From assembly GCF_025140835.1 (NCBI RefSeq), contig NZ_CP081153.1, positions 2,356,001-2,420,000 on the forward strand: a DNA stretch of 64,000 bases, in the 5' to 3' direction. Under the pieces are notes generated by a model. It searched no databases. It saw only the letters and a list, made by a program, of their open reading frames with translations, and was not told the origin of the DNA. The stretch comes from Aliiroseovarius sp. M344. Its GTDB lineage: Bacteria > Pseudomonadota > Alphaproteobacteria > Rhodobacterales > Rhodobacteraceae. A program made the translations under genes and the position numbers. Shown here piece after piece: positions 8,471 through 17,189 of this stretch (positions are counted from its first letter, which is position 1; the number at the start of each line of letters is the position of its first letter).

Positions 8471-9436
8471 ATGAAAACCAAACTGAAATCGCTTGGCCTT
8501 GCGGCTGCAGTCAGCGTCTTTTCGATGCCCGCGCTGGCGGCCGAAGAGGTGAAAATCGGTGTGCCATCTTGGACCGGCGCGCAAGCCATTGCCCACCTTC
8601 TGGGCGCGGTTGTTGAAATGCGGATTGGCGGAACGGTTGAATTCGTGCCCGGCAACAATGCCACGATTTTCCAAGCCATGGACCAGGGCAAGGGTGATAT
8701 TGATGTGCACCCCGACGTCTGGCTACCGAACCAGGAAAGCTTTACCAAGAAATACGTCGACGAAGCAGGCACCGTGACGTTGTCCTCGAACCCTTACGAG
8801 GGCAATCAGGGGTTTTGCGTCTCGAAGGACTTCGGTGAAGCAAACAACATCACTGATATCGCCGATCTTGGTCGTCCGGACGTAGCGGCGTTGATGGACA
8901 GCGATGGCAACGGCAAGGGCGAGATGTGGATCGGCGCACCTGGCTGGGCGTCGGCCAACGTCAACGAGGTGAAGACCCGTGATTATGGCCTGCTTGATTT
9001 CATCGAACCCGTCCGCGCAGAAGAGAGCGTTAAGACCGCGCGCATCAAGGACAGTATCGCCAAGGGCGAAGGCTATGCCTTCTACTGCTACAAACCGCAC
9101 GCCGTTTGGTACATGTTCGACGTCCAGATGCTCAGCGAACCAACATACGATCCGGCGAAATACGTGATGGTGCAACCGTCTGACGATGCCGATTGGTATG
9201 AGAAGTCCATGGTTGCCTCCAAAGACGCATTGAAGAACGTGCAGATCGCTTGGTCGAACTCGCTGGAAGGCCGCTCACCGGCTATTGCCGAGTTCTTTGC
9301 GAATTTCGCGCTGACGGCTGACGACGTCTCGGGCTTCGCCTTTGAGATCAGCGGCAAGGGCCGTGATCCGGCAGAGGTTGCGCGCGAATGGGTTGAAGCC
9401 AACCCCGACCGCGTGGACGCTTGGCTGGGTCTCTGA
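8471..9436 (+). CDS. Glycine betaine/proline-type ABC transporter, periplasmic binding protein (OpuAC/ProX family)
   Basis: A 321-residue binding protein with a Sec signal peptide of about 23 residues (cleavage after MPALA). The mature protein has the OpuAC fold: VKIGVPSWTGAQA at the N-terminus, FVPGNNATIFQAMDQGKGDIDVHPDVWLPN in sections around residues 58-85, and several Trp/Tyr residues (PSW, WIGAPGWAS, YKPHAVWYM) that could form the aromatic box for a quaternary ammonium group. GAGGAGACTACA precedes the ATG. It heads an importer operon with the ATPase and permease. Substrate could be a betaine or a sulfonate zwitterion given the cuyA neighbourhood. Confidence 0.88.
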   Translation: MKTKLKSLGLAAAVSVFSMPALAAEEVKIGVPSWTGAQAIAHLLGAVVEMRIGGTVEFVPGNNATIFQAMDQGKGDIDVHPDVWLPNQESFTKKYVDEAGTVTLSSNPYEGNQGFCVSKDFGEANNITDIADLGRPDVAALMDSDGNGKGEMWIGAPGWASANVNEVKTRDYGLLDFIEPVRAEESVKTARIKDSIAKGEGYAFYCYKPHAVWYMFDVQMLSEPTYDPAKYVMVQPSDDADWYEKSMVASKDALKNVQIAWSNSLEGRSPAIAEFFANFALTADDVSGFAFEISGKGRDPAEVAREWVEANPDRVDAWLGL

Positions 9437-9523
9437 TCCCGCCACCGCTTACAAACTTGCCGACACCGAAACCCATTGGTGTCGGCCACACCATCTACCC
9501 CTGAAATCACCGGGATGCAGCGC

Positions 9524-10579
9524 ATGAACCCTGAAACCGTCGTAGAAATCTCCAATGTCTGGAAGATTTTCGGGCATAAGCCGCAAGCTGCTTTACAGGC
9601 GATCCGTGATCGGGGTCTGAACAAGGCTGAAGTACTTGCAGAATTGGGCGCTGTCGTGGGTGTTGCCGACGTAAGCCTCTCGGTCAACCGCGGCGAGATT
9701 TTTTGCATCATGGGCCTTTCAGGCAGTGGTAAATCCACGCTGGTGCGCCATTTCAACAGATTACTAGAGCCCACTGCCGGTAAGATCGAGATCGAGGGGA
9801 CCGACGTCATGGCGCTCGGACCGAAAGAGCTTCAAGCGTTTCGCAACCGAAAAATTGGAATGGTTTTCCAGAATTTCGCCCTCATGCCGCACCGCTCGGT
9901 GCTTGATAATGTGGCGATGCCATTGGAAATTCGTCAGGTTGCCAAAAATGAACGAATGCGCCAAGCGGCGGCTATCCTCGACATCGTCGAACTTGGCGCC
10001 TGGGGGTCGAAATTCGCCCATGAATTGTCGGGCGGCATGCAACAGCGTGTCGGCCTTGCCCGCGCACTGGCCGCCAACCCGGATGTCTTGTTGATGGACG
10101 AGCCATTTTCGGCGCTTGACCCTCTTATCCGCCGCCAATTGCAGGACGAGTTCATTCGCCTGTCCAAGATCCTGAAGAAAACCACAATCTTCATCACCCA
10201 CGACCTTGATGAAGCGGTTCGCATCGGCGACCGGATCGCCATTATGCGCGACGGCAAGATGGTGCAGATGGGCACTGCAGAAGATATTGTTATGCATCCT
10301 GCGGACGACTACGTGGCCGACTTTGTCGCCGGCATCTCGCGCCTCAAAGTGGTGCATGCCCATGCTGTTATGCAGCCGCTCGCAGCCTATGTCAGCACCA
10401 GCGGCCCTATCGCCGCGGATGGGCCACGGGTCGCGGAAAGCGAAACCCTTAGCAATCTTATCAACTTGGCGATCGACGACGAAAAACCGATCGTTGTTCA
10501 GTCGGACGGAAAAGACCTGGGTGTTATTACCCGCGCCGACCTTCTGCGCACCGTGATCGAAGGGACTGAAGTATCATGA
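9524..10579 (+). CDS. Glycine betaine/proline-type ABC transporter, ATP-binding protein (ProV/OpuAA family)
   Basis: About 351 residues. It has the ProV-specific N-terminal insertion (KIFGHKPQAALQAIRDRGL, then EVLAELGAVVGVADV) before Walker A GLSGSGKST, then signature LSGGMQQR, Walker B VLLMDEPFSALD and the H-loop THD. A degenerate CBS-like region occupies the C-terminal hundred residues. I choose ATG 9524, eight bases after a GGGA; ATG 9515 and TTG 9476 in frame are possible. Its stop overlaps the permease start (ATGA). It powers import by the OpuAC-like protein upstream. Confidence 0.88.
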   Translation: MNPETVVEISNVWKIFGHKPQAALQAIRDRGLNKAEVLAELGAVVGVADVSLSVNRGEIFCIMGLSGSGKSTLVRHFNRLLEPTAGKIEIEGTDVMALGPKELQAFRNRKIGMVFQNFALMPHRSVLDNVAMPLEIRQVAKNERMRQAAAILDIVELGAWGSKFAHELSGGMQQRVGLARALAANPDVLLMDEPFSALDPLIRRQLQDEFIRLSKILKKTTIFITHDLDEAVRIGDRIAIMRDGKMVQMGTAEDIVMHPADDYVADFVAGISRLKVVHAHAVMQPLAAYVSTSGPIAADGPRVAESETLSNLINLAIDDEKPIVVQSDGKDLGVITRADLLRTVIEGTEVS

Positions 10580-12126
10580 GTGATCTTGATGACTTGGGCG
10601 TTAACCCGCTGGAAGATACTGAAAGTGAAGCCGCTCTGGCTTATGCGGAAGAACGGCGCGAAAACATCCGCACCTTCGTTCGCACCAGCCCCGATTACTA
10701 CATTCGCAACTTCGACAAGATCGGCGCTTCGTCCCGGTTTACCGCCACATTCAACCTGATGGCTGGCCTGTTTGGTCCGATCTGGTTTGGCGCGCGCGGG
10801 CTGTGGTCTTGGGCCCTGCCTTTCCTGATCCTTGAGACCCTTGCCTTTGTGCAAATTGCGCGCGGTCTTTTCGGCGATCTGGCCGCAGATGCCATGGCCC
10901 GCATTGCCTCGATCGAAGGCACGCTTGAACTGCGCCGCGAACAACTTGCTGCCGCCATCGAAAGCAACTCCGAGAAAATCGATGTCTATCGCCGCACCGT
11001 CGAGTCGCTGGAAGAAAACATCGGCGGCATCCGTGCCGAGGCCGAAACCTTGGCCGCCGAAGGCCCGATGATTGTGCTTACGGGCATCATCATCTTGCTG
11101 ATCGCCAAGGCGGCACAGTCACTGGTTGCCAACTGGGCGCTCGAAGCGCGGTTTTCTGATTGGCTGTCCGACCGCTCGGTCCGCTCTGCCATGCCGGTAA
11201 CGCATATTGTATTCAGTGCCGTCTTTATGGCGCTGATCGTCGCGGCCGCCATGCTTCACTACAGCTTTCCAGGCCGTTTTTCGCTGCTCAGCCATTTCCC
11301 CACCGACCCCGACATCCGCCTGACCAGTATCTCTTGGGTCGAAGATTTTATCGCCTGGTGTGTGCGCAACTCGGAGGCTTTCTTCGATGGTCTGACATTC
11401 GGTATCCGCGCGCTGCTTGATGCTCTTGAAGTCATACTCGTCCAGACCCCGTGGATCGTGATCGCCAGCTTGATCGTGCTGCTGACTTGGCTCACCGCTG
11501 GCATACGCACGGCCATCTACTCGGGCGCTTTCCTCGCCTATATGGGCCTTCTGGGCTTTTGGGAGGGTGCAATGACGACGCTTGCATTGCTGGGTACCGC
11601 AGCCTGCCTATCGATTGTGATCGGCATTCCACTGGGCATGTTCGCCGCCCGCCGCCCGCGATTTTACAGCTTCATTCAGCCGATCATGGATTTCATGCAG
11701 ACCATGCCTGCCTTTGTCTTCATGGTGCCCGTGATTGCGTTCTTTGGCGTCGGAAAACCAGCCGCGGTTGTGGTTACGATGATCTTTGGCGGTACCCCCG
11801 TCGTACGGCTGACTGTGCTGGGTTTGCGCGGTGTGCCTGAAAGCGTACGCGAAGCGGCGATCAGCTTTGGTGCAAACAAATGGTATCTGTTGACCAAGGT
11901 CGATCTGCCTTTGGCCAGCCCGTCAATCCGCGCAGGCATCAACCAGACCATAATGCTGTCGTTGGCCATGGTCGTCGTTGCCTCGTTGATCGGTGCCAAA
12001 GGGCTGGGTGAGGATGTTCTGGAAGCGCTGCAATATGCCAATGTCGGTCAGGGTATTCTCGCCGGATTCTCGATCTTGTTCTGTGCCATGATCCTTGATC
12101 GCATCGTTCAGGGGGGACGCAAATGA
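10576..12126 (+). CDS. Glycine betaine/proline-type ABC permease (ProW/OpuAB family) with long N-terminal extension
   Basis: A 516-residue permease, far longer than the usual 280-350. The C-terminal half (from about residue 300) is a normal ProW/MetI permease, with FMQTMPAFVFMVPVIAFFGVGKPAA, VRLTVLGLRGVPESVREAA as coupling loop, and SLIGAKGLGEDVLEAL. The first 230 residues are extra: a hydrophobic hairpin around 55-100, a charged, probably coiled-coil stretch around 110-155 (ARIASIEGTLELRREQL and on to ESLEENI), and further membrane segments around 160-240. The extension may sense the membrane or osmotic state, by analogy with added sensor parts in other betaine carriers. It is coupled by ATGA overlaps on both sides. 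Confidence 0.85.
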   Translation: MSDLDDLGVNPLEDTESEAALAYAEERRENIRTFVRTSPDYYIRNFDKIGASSRFTATFNLMAGLFGPIWFGARGLWSWALPFLILETLAFVQIARGLFGDLAADAMARIASIEGTLELRREQLAAAIESNSEKIDVYRRTVESLEENIGGIRAEAETLAAEGPMIVLTGIIILLIAKAAQSLVANWALEARFSDWLSDRSVRSAMPVTHIVFSAVFMALIVAAAMLHYSFPGRFSLLSHFPTDPDIRLTSISWVEDFIAWCVRNSEAFFDGLTFGIRALLDALEVILVQTPWIVIASLIVLLTWLTAGIRTAIYSGAFLAYMGLLGFWEGAMTTLALLGTAACLSIVIGIPLGMFAARRPRFYSFIQPIMDFMQTMPAFVFMVPVIAFFGVGKPAAVVVTMIFGGTPVVRLTVLGLRGVPESVREAAISFGANKWYLLTKVDLPLASPSIRAGINQTIMLSLAMVVVASLIGAKGLGEDVLEALQYANVGQGILAGFSILFCAMILDRIVQGGRK

Positions 12127-12842
12127 ACCCAGTTGTCTTTGTTCATGGGTTTATGGGTGGCAGTCGACAATGGCAGGGGCAAATCGACTCTGACGCTGGA
12201 TATGAGGTCATAAGTCTGGATTTGCCGGGATATGGCGAGAACGCGCAAAGCGAGGCCCTCGACAGCATTGCCAGCTATGCTGAATGGGCGCTGGACGAAC
12301 TGAGCGCGCGCGGCGTCGAGCGATTCAACTTGGTTGGCCATTCGATGGGCGGGATGGTCGCGCAAGAAATGGTCGTACAAACCCCGGACCGCGTTGACCG
12401 GCTCGTACTCTACGGCACTGGCGCCACAGGGGTCCTGCCGGGCCGGTTCGAGACCATCTGCACGTCCAAACGCCGCGCGCTTGCAGATGGGCCGCAAACT
12501 ACAGCCAGACGGATCGCGGCGACCTGGTTTCTTGAGCGGGAAGAAGCTCCTGGTTATGAGGCCTGCGCCGCGATTGCTGAACAATGCAGACTTCAGGCTA
12601 TGCTCAATGGGCTCGATGCAATGGAAAACTGGAGCGGTGTCGAGCGCCTAGAAGATATCAAGGCCAAAACACTGGTCATCTGGGGCGACCGTGATCGCAC
12701 CTACCCCTGGTGCCAGACCGAACAATTGTGGAAATCTATCTCCAACGCGAACCTTTCTGTGCTGCCAGGTTGCGCCCATGCCGCGCACTTGGAAAAGCCG
12801 GAGCTGTTCAACAAAATCTTGGGGGATTTCTTTTCAGCCTGA
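12123..12842 (+). CDS. Alpha/beta-hydrolase fold protein
   Basis: A 239-residue cytoplasmic hydrolase. It has the oxyanion-hole HGFMGGSRQW (HG at residues 8-9), the nucleophile Ser74 in VGHSMGGM, the acid in WGDRDRTYP and the His in GCAHAAHLEKP. That is a complete triad of an esterase, lactonase or C-C hydrolase. It begins within the permease stop codon, so it is the fourth gene of the importer operon and probably acts on the imported compound, for example splitting an ester or lactone. No signal peptide is visible. The exact substrate cannot be told from sequence. Confidence 0.82.
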   Translation: MNPVVFVHGFMGGSRQWQGQIDSDAGYEVISLDLPGYGENAQSEALDSIASYAEWALDELSARGVERFNLVGHSMGGMVAQEMVVQTPDRVDRLVLYGTGATGVLPGRFETICTSKRRALADGPQTTARRIAATWFLEREEAPGYEACAAIAEQCRLQAMLNGLDAMENWSGVERLEDIKAKTLVIWGDRDRTYPWCQTEQLWKSISNANLSVLPGCAHAAHLEKPELFNKILGDFFSA

Positions 12843-12920
12843 TGACGCGTCGAATGGCGTGCGTTGCATCCGAAGTCCAGACCGAGTCCGCTCGTCCAGA
12901 ACTTGACCGTGCCGCGAATA

Positions 12921-13487
12921 TCATTTGTGCAAAACCTGAAAGACATCAAGCCCGGCTTCAAGCGCTGCCCTTACGCCTTCGGGAGAATCCTCAAACACGA
13001 CGGTTTCGGTTGTCGAAAATCCCAAGCGCTCCGTCGCCAACAAGAAAATTTCCGGCGCCGGTTTCGGCGCAACATTGTCAGAGATAGAAACGACAACGTC
13101 AAAAAATTTCAGCAAGCCAGTTGCGCGAAGGGACGCAGTTGCAACCTCGAATTCAGCGTTTGTCCCGATGGCCATTGGAACCGACTGATCCAACGCCTGC
13201 GCCAATTTAAAAGTTTCGTCAATCGACGAGACTGAAGGACTTAGTTCAATGAAATTTTCAATGCTTTGTCTGATCGCCAAGGCAACGTCGAACCCACCCT
13301 GAACGTCGGCCGAAAAGGCAGCGAAAAGGGATTTTCGGTCAAGGCCCGTTCGCGCAAAGTACCAGTCGCGGTCCATGTCTTGACCTTGAGCCTGAACGGC
13401 AGCCTGAAATGACTTAAAATGCACCTCGCTGCTTTCGACAAGTGTGCCATCAAGGTCCAGAATGACGGCCCGATAGCCACCCGCCAT
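12921..13487 (-). CDS. HAD-superfamily phosphatase, beta-phosphoglucomutase-like
   Basis: About 188 residues, cytoplasmic. HAD motif I is DLDGTLVES (catalytic Asp11 and Asp13), a cap follows, motif II is IGTNAEF (Thr), motif III Lys is in VAPKPAPEIF, and motif IV is VFEDSPEGVRAA. This is the subfamily of sugar-phosphate phosphatases and beta-phosphoglucomutases. I take ATG 13487, the normal distance before the DxD motif; an upstream ATG at 13559 would add 24 residues. It lies divergent to the Afu-type importer, next to two more phosphatases beyond it, pointing to sugar-phosphate metabolism. Confidence 0.8.
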   Translation of the reverse strand: MAGGYRAVILDLDGTLVESSEVHFKSFQAAVQAQGQDMDRDWYFARTGLDRKSLFAAFSADVQGGFDVALAIRQSIENFIELSPSVSSIDETFKLAQALDQSVPMAIGTNAEFEVATASLRATGLLKFFDVVVSISDNVAPKPAPEIFLLATERLGFSTTETVVFEDSPEGVRAALEAGLDVFQVLHK

Positions 13488-13935
13488 GATCTCTGAGTAC
13501 CAGCTTTCTGATGACACAGACCGCTGCGTGCCCCTCGCATGGAAAATGCTATCCATCATGGTGCGCTCTTTGAGGCGCTCGGAATAGATCAGTCTGGACT
13601 GTCACGCTTTCTCCCTAATTGAAAAGCTGATCGGTTAGCTGAAACAGATAGCAGGCAACCATGGCTATGTCGCCGCAATCGTGCATCTCCAGCTTAGAGG
13701 GTCAAGATATCCCTTCAGCCCATTTTTGGTCTCGTTCATCTGCAGATAGGGGTGGGGTCTACGAATTCTTTCGTAGGTGCGTAAATCGAGATCCCAACAA
13801 AAACTTATATTTTTCCGATGCTTATAGATTCTTGGCCCTGTGCGAATTTTGGATCAGTATCTTTTTGTTAGGTCAAATTGAAAAACCGGCGCTATCATCG
13901 CCCTCTAAATCCAATTCATTGGGGGGACCATCATA
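13488..13935. other. Gene-free stretch between HAD phosphatase and afuA-like gene
   Basis: 448 bases of A/T-richer DNA that must hold the divergent promoters of the phosphatase and the importer operon. An open frame at 13661-13936 shows no coding character. A GGGGGG Shine-Dalgarno sits at its right end, just before afuA. I cannot point to a convincing promoter pair or operator. Confidence 0.5.
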
Positions 13936-14961
13936 ATGATCAAATTCAATAACTTGGCTGGCGCATCAGCCCTTGCAGTCTTCGCTACAGCAGGTGCGGC
14001 TTCGGCTGACGACCTGACATTCTACTGCTCTGCACAAGAAGACTGGTGCCAGTTGATGGCCAACAGTTTTCAGGACGCGACCGGAATCGATGTTGCGATG
14101 ACGCGCAAGTCGTCAGGGGAAACGTTTGCACAAATCAAGGCGGAAAGCTCGAACCCACGCGGCGACGTTTGGTGGGGCGGCACGGGTGACCCCCATCTTC
14201 AAGCAGCTGAAGAAGGTTTGACGGCAGAATACATGTCACCAATGCGCGACCAACTGCATCCTTGGGCTATTAGCCAAGCGGAAAGTGCTGGCAACAGAAC
14301 CATCGGGATTTACTCTGGCGCACTGGGCTACGGCTATAACACCGATCTGTTGGCTGCCAACAATTTGCCAACCCCTGCCTGTTGGGAAGACCTGCTCAAG
14401 CCAGAATTCAAAGGCCACGTACAGATGGCAAACCCAAACTCATCTGGCACCGCATACACAACGCTTGCGACGATGGTGCAGCTGTTTGGCGAAGAAGAAG
14501 GCTTTGAGTTTATGGCCGGCCTGCATGCCAACATAAACCAATACACCAAGTCAGGCTCTGCGCCGATCAAGGCTGCAGGCCGTGGTGAAAACACCATCGG
14601 TATCGTGTTTATGCATGATGCGGTGAAGCAAGCCGTCAGCGGCTTCCCGATTAACGTCGTGGCACCATGCGAAGGCACAGGTTATGAAATCGGGTCTATG
14701 TCGATCATCGAGGGCGCTCGGAACATGGACAGCGCGAAAGCGTTTTACGATTGGGCACTAAGTGCCGAAGCTCAGAACCTCGCGTTGGAGGTTAGTGCGT
14801 TTCAAGTGCCATCAAATGTGAATGCAAAGACATCAGAGAGCGCGCCGGACATGAGCACGATCAAGTTGATCGACTATGATTTCCGCACCTATGGCTCGTC
14901 TAACACACGTCAGCGCCTTCTGAAACGATGGGATGATGAGGTGTCGGTCCTGCCGCAGTAA
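13936..14961 (+). CDS. ABC transporter periplasmic binding protein, AfuA/FbpA type (probable sugar-phosphate binder)
   Basis: A 341-residue binding protein with a Sec signal peptide (about residues 1-24, cleavage after ASA). The mature part reads FYCSAQEDWCQLMANSF, VAMTRKSSGETFAQIKAES, GDVWWGGTGDPHLQAAEEGL: the AfuA layout. Such proteins are often called iron(III)-binding, but AfuA of Actinobacillus and enteric pathogens binds hexose-6-phosphates and sedoheptulose-7-phosphate. The iron-coordinating tyrosine pair of FbpA is not evident. It heads afuABC and is flanked by three phosphatase genes, which favours a phosphorylated sugar or polyol. GGGGGGACC precedes the ATG. Confidence 0.8.
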   Translation: MIKFNNLAGASALAVFATAGAASADDLTFYCSAQEDWCQLMANSFQDATGIDVAMTRKSSGETFAQIKAESSNPRGDVWWGGTGDPHLQAAEEGLTAEYMSPMRDQLHPWAISQAESAGNRTIGIYSGALGYGYNTDLLAANNLPTPACWEDLLKPEFKGHVQMANPNSSGTAYTTLATMVQLFGEEEGFEFMAGLHANINQYTKSGSAPIKAAGRGENTIGIVFMHDAVKQAVSGFPINVVAPCEGTGYEIGSMSIIEGARNMDSAKAFYDWALSAEAQNLALEVSAFQVPSNVNAKTSESAPDMSTIKLIDYDFRTYGSSNTRQRLLKRWDDEVSVLPQ

Positions 14962-14963
14962 CC

Positions 14964-17177
14964 ATGCGTCAGGTCACGTCCGATAAAGCGACCAACCCGG
15001 TTTTGATCTTCTGGATCATTGCCGGGTTAGCTGGCTTTTTTATCCTTCCCTGGTACGGGATCGAGGACTTTTTCCGCTTTGAATGGCTTGTCGATGGCTA
15101 TCCATTCGATAGCGACTACGCCCCCGGAATCTTCTTGATCGGGCAAGGGGAAAAGCTTTGGCTGGCCCCGCTGATCGCGCCGTTGCTTGCCCCGATAGCC
15201 GTTCTGAAAAAAAGTAAATCAGACCCGATCTATGCACAGGTTCTTATCCTTGCAGGCGCATTTGGCTTTGGTTGGTTGGTTCTGCAGGGCTTTTCCATTG
15301 GTATTCGAGGTTGGAATTTCGGCTGGGCGACGGCCTTGTTTGGCGAATTGGACGATCGGCAATATGGCATGGGCTATGGCGCACTGATCAGCGCCGCTGC
15401 GTTCCTTTTCATCTTCACGCAGGGCCTTGCTGCACGGGGGGCCATCAACGGCGATGTCTTTGTTGTAAGCTCTATCGGCGGCGTCGTTGTGATCGTCACG
15501 GCTTTCGTGTTTTTCCCTATCGCCAAGATGTTGACCGCTGCGTTTATCACACAAGACGGGGGCTATTCTGTCGCCGTCTTCTTTTCCAAGTTTTTTGACG
15601 ACAGGTTGTGGGGACTAAGTTGCCTGACAGGTGGACGATGTGGCGTCGCCTGGAACTCTTTGTTCCTTGCGGTATGCGTTGGTCTTATCACGACCATCCT
15701 TGGACTGGTTTTCGCTTTGGTCGTGACCCGGTCTGGGTTCCGCTTCAAACGCGGTTTGCGCGCCTTGACGGTGTTGCCGATCATCACGCCTCCCTTTGTG
15801 ATTGGCTTGGCGTTGATACTGTTGTTCGGCCTTTCCGGAACAGTGACCGTATGGGTCTCAGATCTTTTAGGGGTGCAACCGACGCGTTGGTTATACGGAC
15901 TGCCCGGCATCTTGATTGCACAAACACTGGCCTTCACACCGATCGCCTTTCTGGTGCTGATTGGCGTGGTCGAAGGCGTCTCTCCGTCAATGGAGGAAGC
16001 AGCACAAACCTTGCGCGCAACCAAGTGGCAAGTTTTCAAGACAGTGTCTTTACCGCTCATGCGGCCGGGCTTGGCCAATGCTTTTTTGCTGGGCTTTATT
16101 GAAAGCATGGCGGATTTTGGCAACCCGTTGGTGTTGGGTGGCAACTACGATGTGCTTTCAACCGAGATCTTCTTTGCCATTGTAGGCGCGCAATATGATC
16201 AAGGCCAAGCGGCCGTGCTGGCGATGGTTCTGCTGTTCTTTACGCTTGGAGCTTTCTACGCGCAGCGCCGCTGGTTGGGCAAAAAAAGTTATACGACGGT
16301 ATCGGGCAAAGGCGACAGCGGCGTGCATCCTCATATGCCAACGGCGCTTTCACTACCTGTACTTGCAATCGCCATGATCTGGGCCGCGTTTACAATTGTT
16401 GTCTATCTGATGATCTTCTACGGCTCAGTTGTTGAGCTTTGGGGCGTGAACAACACCCTGACGTTAAAACATTATGGCACAGCCTTCTCGCTTCGCATTG
16501 AAGAAGAGGGCATCCGCTGGACCGGAGCAGCATGGGATAGTTTCTGGACCACCCTCAAGATTGCGGGGATTGCAGCACCGCTGACGGCTGTCGTTGGCCT
16601 CATCACCGCATATTTGCTGACACGCCAGACATTTGCTGGCAAAAATGCGTTTGAATTCGGGACTATGCTGTCCTTTGCCATTCCGGGCACGGTTATCGGT
16701 GTCAGCTATATTCTGGCGTTCAACGTCCCCCCGATTGAGATCACCGGCACCGGTATCATCCTTGTCGTCAGCTTCATTTTCCGCAACATGCCTGTCGGTG
16801 TGCGTGCAGGTATTGCCAGCATGTCACAGCTCGATAAATCTCTGGATGAAAGCTCGCTGACCCTTGGCGCAAATTCTTGGCAAACGTTCCGCCGGGTGAT
16901 CCTTCCGCTGCTGCGCCCCGCCATTCTTGCAGCACTGGTTTACAGTTTCGTCAGAGCGATGACGGCGATCTCTGCCGTGATCTTCCTTGTCTCTGCTGAA
17001 TACAATATGGCGACGAGCTACATCATTGGCAGAGTTGAAAATAACGACTACGGCCTTGCGATTGCTTATTCCACCACGCTGATCTTTGTCATGTTGTGCG
17101 TTGTTCTGGCGATGCAGCTCATCGTTGGCCGCACCAAGATCGGGCGGCGCATGACCCAGTCACGCACCAATGTTTAG
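14964..17177 (+). CDS. ABC transporter permease, fused double-domain AfuB type
   Basis: A 737-residue inner-membrane protein with about 15 hydrophobic segments. Two MetI permease modules are fused in one chain. The first coupling loop is around residues 340-365 (EGVSPSMEEAAQTLRATKW, then LPLMRPGLANA) and the second around 620-650 (LDESSLTLGANSWQTF, then LPLLRPAILAA). Fused permeases are typical of AfuB and FbpB. It starts two bases after afuA. It forms the channel for the binding protein at 13936 and is driven by the ATPase at 17190. Confidence 0.88.
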   Translation: MRQVTSDKATNPVLIFWIIAGLAGFFILPWYGIEDFFRFEWLVDGYPFDSDYAPGIFLIGQGEKLWLAPLIAPLLAPIAVLKKSKSDPIYAQVLILAGAFGFGWLVLQGFSIGIRGWNFGWATALFGELDDRQYGMGYGALISAAAFLFIFTQGLAARGAINGDVFVVSSIGGVVVIVTAFVFFPIAKMLTAAFITQDGGYSVAVFFSKFFDDRLWGLSCLTGGRCGVAWNSLFLAVCVGLITTILGLVFALVVTRSGFRFKRGLRALTVLPIITPPFVIGLALILLFGLSGTVTVWVSDLLGVQPTRWLYGLPGILIAQTLAFTPIAFLVLIGVVEGVSPSMEEAAQTLRATKWQVFKTVSLPLMRPGLANAFLLGFIESMADFGNPLVLGGNYDVLSTEIFFAIVGAQYDQGQAAVLAMVLLFFTLGAFYAQRRWLGKKSYTTVSGKGDSGVHPHMPTALSLPVLAIAMIWAAFTIVVYLMIFYGSVVELWGVNNTLTLKHYGTAFSLRIEEEGIRWTGAAWDSFWTTLKIAGIAAPLTAVVGLITAYLLTRQTFAGKNAFEFGTMLSFAIPGTVIGVSYILAFNVPPIEITGTGIILVVSFIFRNMPVGVRAGIASMSQLDKSLDESSLTLGANSWQTFRRVILPLLRPAILAALVYSFVRAMTAISAVIFLVSAEYNMATSYIIGRVENNDYGLAIAYSTTLIFVMLCVVLAMQLIVGRTKIGRRMTQSRTNV

Positions 17178-17189
17178 GGAACCAAAGAC

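Noticed and set aside
13661..13936. 91-codon plus-strand frame before the AfuA-like gene
   Set aside because: No ribosome site, odd composition, and it ends on the ATG of the next gene; more likely promoter DNA.
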